A stretch of 64,000 nucleotides of DNA, from positions 62,001-126,000 of the forward strand of contig ONQB01000005.1 of NCBI GenBank assembly GCA_900319905.1. The letters are read 5' to 3'. Source of the DNA: an uncultured Prevotella sp. Lineage in GTDB: Bacteria; Bacteroidota; Bacteroidia; Bacteroidales; Bacteroidaceae. Numbering within the stretch: the first letter of the stretch is position 1; every line of letters begins with the position of its first letter. Of this stretch, positions 45,253-51,587 are shown piece after piece. The notes beneath the pieces are model-generated. The model saw nothing but the letters and a program-made list of their open reading frames with translations. It was not told the origin of the DNA and ran no database searches. A program made the position numbers and the translations under genes.

Positions 45253-46467
45253 ATGAATATCGACAACGAGACAAAAACAAGAAGTCGTGTGCACTTAGGA
45301 CTGCTGCCACGAGTCATCATAGCCATCATCTTGGGTGTGGCTTGCGGAGTATTTTTCCCAGTTCCCTTAGTGCGTGCATTCATCACCTTCAACAGTCTGT
45401 TCAGTCAGTTCCTGGATTTCATGATACCGCTTATTATCATTGGCCTGGTGACGCCGGCCATTGCAGACATTGGCCGTGGAGCTGGACGGTTGCTGATGGT
45501 CACTGTAGTCATTGCTTACGCCGACACCGTAGCTGCCGCTCTGCTGGCCTACGGCACTGGATCATGTCTGTTCCCATCGATGATAGCCTCGACAAGTGGC
45601 ATACCCCATGTGGCCAAGGCAGCCGAGCTCTCACCATACTTCGTTATCAACATCCCGGCAATGGTGGACGTGATGAGCGGTCTCGTTTTCTCATTCGTCA
45701 TGGGACTGGGCATCGCCTACGGCAACCTGAGCACTACCAAGCATGTCTTCGATGAATTCAAGTACGTCGTTGACAAGGTAATTGCCAAAGGCATCATTCC
45801 CTTCCTGCCTCTGTACATCTTCGGCGTTTTTCTGAACATGACATACAGTGGAGAAGCCGGAAAGATCATGATTGTCTTTGCACAAATCATAGTTGTCATC
45901 ATCGTTCTCCACATCTTTATCCTCGTTTATGAATATTGTATCGCGGGCGGCATCGTCCACCGCAATCCTTTCCGGCTGTTATACAACATGATGCCTGCTT
46001 ATCTCACTGCGCTTGGCACCAGTTCGTCGGCTGCAACCATTCCCGTCACATTGGCCCAAACACTGAAAAACGGAGTGAGCAAGGCCATTGCTAGCTTTGT
46101 CGTTCCGCTGTGTGCCACCATCCATCTCAGCGGCAGTGCCATGAAAATCACGGCGTGTGCACTCACCATCTGTCTGCTGACGGGTCACGCCCATGGATTT
46201 GGACTGTTCATGTACTTCATCCTCATGCTGGCTATTGTGATGGTGGCAGCTCCCGGCGTGCCGGGAGGAGCCATCATGGCAGCACTTGCGCCACTGGCCA
46301 GCATTCTGGGTTTCAACGCCAACGAACAGGCGCTGATGATTGCCTTGTACATTGCTATGGACAGCTTCGGCACAGCTTGCAACGTGACCGGCGACGGTGC
46401 CATCGCCCTGGTCATTGACCGGATGTTCGGTAGAAAGGCCACTGTTCTGCAAGACAGAATAGACTAA
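45253..46467 (+). CDS. Dicarboxylate/amino acid:cation symporter (DAACS family)
   Basis: A 404-residue GltPh-like symporter with about eight helices and two re-entrant hairpins. The serine-rich LTALGTSSSAATIPVTLAQT is HP1, the VPLCATIHLSGSAMKITACA segment is TM7, and AAPGVPGGAIMAALAPLASI is HP2. It should import C4-dicarboxylates or acidic/neutral amino acids with sodium or protons. The open frame begins at a TTG three codons earlier, but the ATG at 45253 is the natural start. The next gene follows by 11 bases. Confidence 0.92.
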   Translation: MNIDNETKTRSRVHLGLLPRVIIAIILGVACGVFFPVPLVRAFITFNSLFSQFLDFMIPLIIIGLVTPAIADIGRGAGRLLMVTVVIAYADTVAAALLAYGTGSCLFPSMIASTSGIPHVAKAAELSPYFVINIPAMVDVMSGLVFSFVMGLGIAYGNLSTTKHVFDEFKYVVDKVIAKGIIPFLPLYIFGVFLNMTYSGEAGKIMIVFAQIIVVIIVLHIFILVYEYCIAGGIVHRNPFRLLYNMMPAYLTALGTSSSAATIPVTLAQTLKNGVSKAIASFVVPLCATIHLSGSAMKITACALTICLLTGHAHGFGLFMYFILMLAIVMVAAPGVPGGAIMAALAPLASILGFNANEQALMIALYIAMDSFGTACNVTGDGAIALVIDRMFGRKATVLQDRID

Positions 46468-46478
46468 CTGACAGACCG

Positions 46479-47549
46479 ATGACTCTATTTGTCTTCAATC
46501 CTGAGCACGACATTGCGCTTGCCTCAGGACTGCACCATTTCACAGCCCCACGCGCGGGGAGGCAGCTGCGCCATGACCTCGGCTTCCTGCCAGCGATCTG
46601 GGCCTTAAAAGGCGATGCTGTGCTGGTTGACGATATCAACTTGGCTGAACAGAAAGCGCTGAAGTCAAACATTGCAAACGAGGGTGTTTGGGTAACTCCA
46701 AAGACTGTTGGACAATACCTCAAGCAGCAGAACGGGCACATTGAGATACGACCTTGGGGGTGGGATGCACCATTAGTTTCAGAACTGTCACGGATGGGCT
46801 GCAGTAGCAACTTATTGCCCAATGACAGGCAACTGGAAGATATACGGCTGATGAGCCACCGCGACTGGGCAAATGAGCATTTGCTCCGTGAGCTCCATAA
46901 CATTTCCGGGCTCATCGGACAGGCGTGGGCAGTAACCGGCATCAAGGAAATAGAGAACGTATTGACCAGTAAAGAAAGCTTCGTTGTCAAAGCGCCATGG
47001 AGCAGCAGCGGCAGAGGAGTGAGAACCATCGCAGGCTCACTGACAGACGGGATGCGAGGCTGGATAGAACACGTCATTGCACAGCAAGGTTGCATCATGC
47101 TTGAGCCGTACTATCAAAAGGTGATGGACTTAGGTCTGGAGTTTATGATCAACGATGACGGTAAGGCACAAGAAGAAGGCCTGTCGCTGTTCGACACGAC
47201 AAAAGGAGCTTACACCGGCAACCGTATTGACAGAGAGGAAGACAAAGAGAAAGTCGTCTGTCAGTTTATCACGGTAGAGCTGTGGCAAACTGTTAAAGAA
47301 GCCCTTGCTGCTCTTCTTGAGCAACAGCTTACCAACCGCTACCACGGCAGGTTAGGTATAGACATGATGATTGTAGAAACCGATGAAGGACTGCGTCTTC
47401 ATCCGTGTGTGGAAATGAACCTTAGAACGACGATGGGACATGTGGCCCTGCAACTGCACCGCCGCTACGGTCTGCGACACCACACGATGCAGATCTCATT
47501 TGACGGTCATTATCATCTTTCTATCAAAGAGAAGAACGAAGACAAATAA
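46479..47549 (+). CDS. Uncharacterised ATP-grasp-like protein
   Basis: A 356-residue protein. The N-terminus (MTLFVFNPEHDIALASGLHH) is recognisable as a conserved Bacteroidota hypothetical. The middle SFVVKAPWSSSGRGVRTI and the C-terminal LHPCVEMNLRTTMGHVAL resemble the lysine/glycine loop and Mg-binding Glu/Asn of ATP-grasp ligases. If so it would join a carboxylate to an amine or thiol using ATP; substrate unknown. The gene is 11 bases behind the symporter, which may supply its substrate. It is the last backbone gene before the island. Confidence 0.65.
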   Translation: MTLFVFNPEHDIALASGLHHFTAPRAGRQLRHDLGFLPAIWALKGDAVLVDDINLAEQKALKSNIANEGVWVTPKTVGQYLKQQNGHIEIRPWGWDAPLVSELSRMGCSSNLLPNDRQLEDIRLMSHRDWANEHLLRELHNISGLIGQAWAVTGIKEIENVLTSKESFVVKAPWSSSGRGVRTIAGSLTDGMRGWIEHVIAQQGCIMLEPYYQKVMDLGLEFMINDDGKAQEEGLSLFDTTKGAYTGNRIDREEDKEKVVCQFITVELWQTVKEALAALLEQQLTNRYHGRLGIDMMIVETDEGLRLHPCVEMNLRTTMGHVALQLHRRYGLRHHTMQISFDGHYHLSIKEKNEDK

Positions 47550-47569
47550 CAATCGCCCAAAACGAAAAA

Positions 47570-47602
47570 CGGCACAGCCTTACATAAATATAAGGTGTGC
47601 CG
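47570..47602 (-). terminator. Terminator of the split gene at the island edge
   Basis: On the minus strand CGGCACACCTTA pairs with TAAGGCTGTGCCG (one bulge) and is followed by TTTTTCGTTTT. It lies 71 bases beyond the stop codon of the orphan 3' end at 47674-47712 and may also stop the plus-strand gene to its left. Confidence 0.82.
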
Positions 47603-47673
47603 ATTATGAATTGTCTTATAGAAAGAAAATGTATCAAGCTTAGAGAAGCCTCACGCTATATCAAGTGAAGGAC

Positions 47674-47712
47674 TTACTTAGCCTCCTCAACGGCTGCCTG
47701 TGCGGCGGCTAA
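47674..47712 (-). pseudogene. Orphan 3' end of a minus-strand gene, probable attachment site
   Basis: Reading on the minus strand, LAAAQAAVEEAK and a TAA stop are followed by a proper terminator, but the coding frame dissolves into AT-rich island sequence immediately upstream. Ala/Glu-rich endings of this kind are common on Bacteroidota ribosomal proteins, so the host gene may be one, but it cannot be named. The pattern fits integration into the 3' end of a gene whose body should lie beyond the right end of the island. Confidence 0.6.
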
Positions 47713-48101
47713 TTTTGATGCTAATATGCTAATTTTCAATGATTTACGTTTGGACTGGTCAACATTTGAGCTGCAATTTTCGTGCATTCTGCACGTTCTG
47801 CACGTTGATGTCTCGTATTATTTCGTAAGAATATTCATTATTCTGCAAAATATTCAGTTCTTTTTGCAAGAATATCCATTTACGTAATAAAATCAGTCTT
47901 CATTTGAACTTTAACTTTTAGGGTTATTACTCAATTTGGTCAACAATCTGGTCAACATTTTGCCAGACCATTTTTACTCTATTCGCATCACATACTTTGG
48001 AAGGGAAATAATCCCTAAAAGCACACTCTGCAAACTTTGTTTGCAAAGGTAATAATTTCTTCTGAATTTACGTTCATTCTGCACGTTTTTCTTGCAGAAT
48101 G
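47713..48101. repeat. Island left-end repeats (possible integrase arm sites)
   Basis: Several short repeats cluster here. TTCTGCACG occurs at 47787-47795, directly again at 47796-47804, and at 48077-48085. TGGTCAACA occurs at 47756-47764, 47937-47945 and 47949-47957. CATTCTGCA / TGCAGAATG form an inverted pair at 48075-48083 and 48093-48101, and GCTAATTTT is repeated at 47708-47732. No ORF is credible in this stretch. Such clusters are usual at attachment sites or origins of mobile elements. Confidence 0.55.
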
Positions 48102-48193
48102 TGCTTACTTTTTAACATATCTAGACGTATTGACATCTCATCTTGCCACAATTTGTTTCAGTTAAAAGAAAAACAGATGGATTCTTGCGGTGT

Positions 48194-48326
48194 AAGTTTA
48201 GGTTTAAGTTTAGATGTTCTTATATATATAATAAGGTATCGTAAACCCTAACCATAGTGATTGAGTTTTCCATTTTCAGTTTAGAGATTCATGTATATAT
48301 ACATGGGTAAACGTAAACCTAAACTT
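48194..48326. repeat. Long-range inverted repeat with central palindromes
   Basis: AAGTTTAGGTTTAAGTTTA (48194-48212) and, inverted, TAAACGTAAACCTAAACTT (48308-48326) match in 18 of 19 positions. Between them is a perfect 16-bp palindrome CATGTATATATACATG (48290-48305). The rest of the gene-free stretch to 48550 shows nothing else that I can support. Confidence 0.6.
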
Positions 48327-48550
48327 GTTTGACATAAGCTTCCTGAATCCATATTTCTCTTTTTACTGAGGAAGTACCAATCGCCATTGCTCCCTCCCTT
48401 CTCGTTCACCCTTCCTTTGACTGATATATCAGTCTTCGACGAAAAAAAATATCATACCGTCAGTCATTTCTGCTTCCGTGAATCGATGAAATTAAGTCGC
48501 AAAAAAGAGTCCACTATAAGCGAACTCTCAACCCACCATTTTTACGTTGG

Positions 48551-48784
48551 CTATCCAATCTTTTCACAATTGAAATATCCGCTATGCATGTTGTGGACAT
48601 TAACCTCTATCCCGTACTTGTTCAGGAACAACTGTGCCAGCATTGGTCTTTCTCGCGCAACCCCAATAGGAGGTATTGGCGAAATCGTACTTGTCTCGAT
48701 GAACATACCTTTTTCAAGGCGTTGTCTTTTGTCCTTACATGCAGCGTTACCGCTGTTCTTTACTACAATTCTCCAGAGTGCCAT
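48551..48784 (-). CDS. Small conserved protein, DUF6140-like
   Basis: A 77-residue protein, MALWRIVVKNSGNAACKDKR then LEKGMFIETSTISPIPPIGV and ending YGIEVNVHNMHSGYFNCEKIG. The pattern (MALxRIxVK, LEKGMxVEVST, KYGI, LNSxYxxxEKI) recalls DUF6140 proteins of Bacteroidales mobile elements; this is from memory. Function unknown. It is the last gene of the AAA unit; a longer plus-strand frame over the same bases is judged spurious. Confidence 0.65.
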   Translation of the reverse strand: MALWRIVVKNSGNAACKDKRQRLEKGMFIETSTISPIPPIGVARERPMLAQLFLNKYGIEVNVHNMHSGYFNCEKIG

Positions 48785-48816
48785 AATACATTTGTTTTAA
48801 TGTGAATACTGTGAGA

Positions 48817-49056
48817 CTACAGTGAGTCTCGATACTTCTCTATTGCCTGAATGAGATCGTTTAAATCTTTGACGTTCTCTTCTTTATTATCATGATATAC
48901 AAAGTTCAAATCAAGTAAGTGACTCAGATAAAATTCTGTAGGTCTTTTGCGTGTGTCCAAAAACAGGATTATATCATCTTCATCTGTAAATAGTTCCTTA
49001 TTGTCTTTCATTTCTTTCAGCTTGTATAGTGATACTTCAGAATCTTTTAATCCCAT
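48817..49056 (-). CDS. 79-aa acidic hypothetical protein
   Basis: Starts MGLKDSEVSLYKLKEMKDNK and is rich in Asp/Glu/Lys, with no signal or membrane segment and no family recognised. Its start overlaps the end of the preceding gene by 10 bases, indicating coupled translation in the AAA operon. Confidence 0.6.
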   Translation of the reverse strand: MGLKDSEVSLYKLKEMKDNKELFTDEDDIILFLDTRKRPTEFYLSHLLDLNFVYHDNKEENVKDLNDLIQAIEKYRDSL

Positions 49057-49361
49057 AAATTACAAAAATGCTTTCGGAACAAATCAAGACCTTGCTCGAT
49101 TGTCCTTTTTTCATCTTCCGAATATGTATTTGCATACTTCATCAACTCAAAAGCGTCAATCATCTTTTGAATAGCACAGTTCCACTCTCGCATATCTTTG
49201 AAATAAGGACAATATCCATGTTTGTCAAGAGCCTTGAACGCTTGTAAGCGAGGAACGATAAATTGAGCGATGGTATGATATGTATTCCAAACCTCTTCAA
49301 TTTGGAAATCATTTTTGTGACTCCAGTTTGTGTTCGGATTTTTCTGTTTCTTTCCTCCCAT
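49047..49361 (-). CDS. 104-aa hypothetical protein, phage-like
   Basis: Start chosen at 49361 (MGGKKQKNPNTNWSHKNDFQ), 8 bases after the preceding stop; the longer open frame would overlap that gene. The core EEVWNTYHTIAQFIVPRLQA, FKALDKHGYCPYF and EWNCAIQKMIDAFELMKYAN resembles small phage-encoded hypotheticals that I have seen with a W..YHT..KFILPRL pattern. Its role is unknown, but it suggests the cassette exchanges genes with phages. Confidence 0.6.
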   Translation of the reverse strand: MGGKKQKNPNTNWSHKNDFQIEEVWNTYHTIAQFIVPRLQAFKALDKHGYCPYFKDMREWNCAIQKMIDAFELMKYANTYSEDEKRTIEQGLDLFRKHFCNLWD

Positions 49362-49369
49362 AGTTTCCT

Positions 49370-49753
49370 TTATTGTAATAATACGATTGCTCTTATTTCT
49401 TGTGTAGATTGAGTCGCCATTCCCCACTTCATCATAATCTCAACTGGTATTGACTCCATCCATTCATAAATATGATGAAGTTCTGACATCAGCAATGGAT
49501 GACATACAGGAAAGAATATATAGACAAGGGCGCGAGAAAAATCGAGATTCGATTTTGTTTCCTCTTTGAGCTGTTTCATCAGCAGTTCCATCCGTTGCTC
49601 TTCGAAACAGTCTATTTTTACGTTAAACGCATGGATTTCACTCTCTTGCTGGAACAAATCTTTAATATCATCAATATCGATGTGAATGAGGCTGTTTGGA
49701 TTATCCAGCACATCTTTTAGTATATCACTGTTTAATAATTCATTAAATGTCAT
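49370..49753 (-). CDS. 127-aa hypothetical protein
   Basis: Starts MTFNELLNSDILKDVLDNPN; mostly helical with a central EEQRMELLMKQLKEETKSNL helix. No family recognised. It follows the AAA ATPase by 37 bases on the same strand and is likely translated from the same transcript. Confidence 0.6.
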   Translation of the reverse strand: MTFNELLNSDILKDVLDNPNSLIHIDIDDIKDLFQQESEIHAFNVKIDCFEEQRMELLMKQLKEETKSNLDFSRALVYIFFPVCHPLLMSELHHIYEWMESIPVEIMMKWGMATQSTQEIRAIVLLQ

Positions 49754-49790
49754 TTTAACGATTTTATTTTGTATATGTGAAATTTCTTTT

Positions 49791-51449
49791 TTACATGCAA
49801 AAACCTATTTTCTTTGTCCCTTTGGTTTCAAGTCTTTCGCTGTCACAATAAACGTTCAACTCTTCCACAATGTTCTTGGACTCACCATGAAGGATGTTTC
49901 CAATCGTATAATGTCTGGCAATATTTTCTATCTGACCGCCACTGAAATCATACTTTGTGACTAAAATTCGTACTTCCTCTTCCTTCAGAACTGGTATCAT
50001 TTCACGCCACATACTCATACGAGCCTCTGTGGTAGGTTTTTCAAACTTGATTTTATAGAGGAATCGTCGTTCAAAAGCCTTGTCCATGTTTTGTGCCAGA
50101 TTGGTTGTGGCAATGAGGATTCCGTCAAGTGTTTCCATTTCCTGAAGGATGATATTTTGGATAGAGTTCTCCATCTTGTCAACAGCTCTCTCGGCTCCCT
50201 CCTGACGTTTACCAATGATTGCATCAGCCTCGTTGAATAAGAGAATGGGGGTAATACGACACTCTTTTGCTTTGGCCCGATAATTGTCGAATACTTGCTT
50301 TATATTCTTCTCGCTTTCGCCTACCCACATGCTCTTAATTTGGGATATATTGACTTGCATAATGTCACGACCCGTTTGTCTTGCAAGTTGTAACACAGTT
50401 TCGGTCTTGCCAGTTCCGGCAGAACCATAGAAGAGGCAAGTAAAGCCACAACGGAAACCCGAATCTTTCATGCGTGTACGGATTTGTTTGTATTGCACGT
50501 CATCCAGTAGTCCGCCCAATTCTTCAATCTGGGAGCTTAATTTATCGCCATAGAACAAACTCTTTGGCACTATTTCCTCAGACTTAATCATATCGCCACG
50601 TGCCTTGCTTTGATTCAAGGAGGAAAGGTTGAGTTCTGCAAACAATTGACGTTTGGCTTCTACTGTCATATGGAAAGATTCCCTGTCAACAAATCCGTCG
50701 TCGTTGTTGTACTCTATCATCTTTTCTGTAAGAAGTATATGTTCTCCATCATTAAGATATGACCTCATTCTGTTCCAGCAGCGTTTCTCATAAAGGAAAT
50801 CGAGATCGTGGTACCTGATATTGTCATCATTGTTGTTCACAAAAAGATGAGAGAAGAGAATCAGCATCATTGTATCAACCTCAGACATGTTGTAGCTCCG
50901 TACTTTCTGAACATAAAGCAGCTGACTGTTACAATTGAACAGATGCCTTATCTTTTCAACAGTAGCCTCATAAGTCAATTCGCCATCTTTCCGCAAATCA
51001 AACACATCCTCTATCTCTCCGAACAACTCCTGACATGAAAGGCCAGAGCAGTCTTTGGGGATGTACTTCTCATTGTTCTTAAAAGCCTCTACAACCTCCA
51101 AGGGTACCCTATAAGTGATACGGTTACCATCACGACTGCATCTGATTAGTTCTCTTTTTTCCAGAACATCAATCTCCTGCAAATACCTAATTATTCTTGT
51201 TGTTCGACAATCCAGGAACTTGCCGAAGTCACTTATAGTTATACTGGTATCATCACTGTTGTCTACAAACAGTGCCATCATCACACTCTGCTCCTTGGTG
51301 AGTTCCATCTTTTCAGCCACATATTTAATATATTTGTCAGCCTTACGATAAAAGTCACTACTAAGCCCCGTACCCTTTGCTTTTTCCACAATCTGCTCAA
51401 CTGCTGTGAGCAAATCAAGTTTCTTCCTTGCTGCCATTTTCTTATACAT
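49791..51449 (-). CDS. AAA-family ATPase with N-terminal winged-helix region
   Basis: A 552-residue protein. The first about 110 residues include a winged-helix-like segment (SITISDFGKFLDCRTTRIIR, YLQEIDVLEKRELI). The C-terminal half is a classical AAA domain: Walker A GSAGTGKTE (about 342-350), Walker B ILLFNEADAI (about 402-411, Asn where Asp is usual), sensor-1 IATTNL and arginine finger FERRF. It could remodel protein or DNA complexes in a hexamer. The ATG at 51449 is preferred because the -7 box is at 51478-51485, so earlier ATGs are not transcribed. It leads the third transcription unit of the island regulon. Confidence 0.85.
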   Translation of the reverse strand: MYKKMAARKKLDLLTAVEQIVEKAKGTGLSSDFYRKADKYIKYVAEKMELTKEQSVMMALFVDNSDDTSITISDFGKFLDCRTTRIIRYLQEIDVLEKRELIRCSRDGNRITYRVPLEVVEAFKNNEKYIPKDCSGLSCQELFGEIEDVFDLRKDGELTYEATVEKIRHLFNCNSQLLYVQKVRSYNMSEVDTMMLILFSHLFVNNNDDNIRYHDLDFLYEKRCWNRMRSYLNDGEHILLTEKMIEYNNDDGFVDRESFHMTVEAKRQLFAELNLSSLNQSKARGDMIKSEEIVPKSLFYGDKLSSQIEELGGLLDDVQYKQIRTRMKDSGFRCGFTCLFYGSAGTGKTETVLQLARQTGRDIMQVNISQIKSMWVGESEKNIKQVFDNYRAKAKECRITPILLFNEADAIIGKRQEGAERAVDKMENSIQNIILQEMETLDGILIATTNLAQNMDKAFERRFLYKIKFEKPTTEARMSMWREMIPVLKEEEVRILVTKYDFSGGQIENIARHYTIGNILHGESKNIVEELNVYCDSERLETKGTKKIGFCM

Positions 51450-51477
51450 TTTTGGTTCATGTGAAGTTTTATGGTGC

Positions 51478-51530
51478 AAAGTAAACAAAGACCTCTGCCA
51501 GTTGGTGGCAGAGGTCTGAGAAAAGTTCAT
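51478..51530 (-). promoter_or_regulatory. Regulon promoter 1 (AAA unit)
   Basis: Minus-strand -7 box TTACTTTG (51478-51485). Upstream is the shared box, plus-strand GCAGAGGTCTGAGAAAAGTT from 51508. Here the core is part of an 11-bp perfect inverted repeat (GACCTCTGCCA at 51490-51500, TGGCAGAGGTC at 51506-51516). There is no TTTG -33 box at normal spacing; the shared box sits there instead. Confidence 0.7.
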
Positions 51531-51587
51531 TATCAAATGAAATTTTATGGAAATAGCCTGTGAAGGTTGGCAATTCCTATGATGAAA

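Noticed and set aside
48387-48800. 137-residue plus-strand open frame at the island edge
   Set aside because: The opposite strand encodes a better small protein (48551-48784) in line with the operon direction; the plus frame is Leu/Phe/Ser-rich without features.
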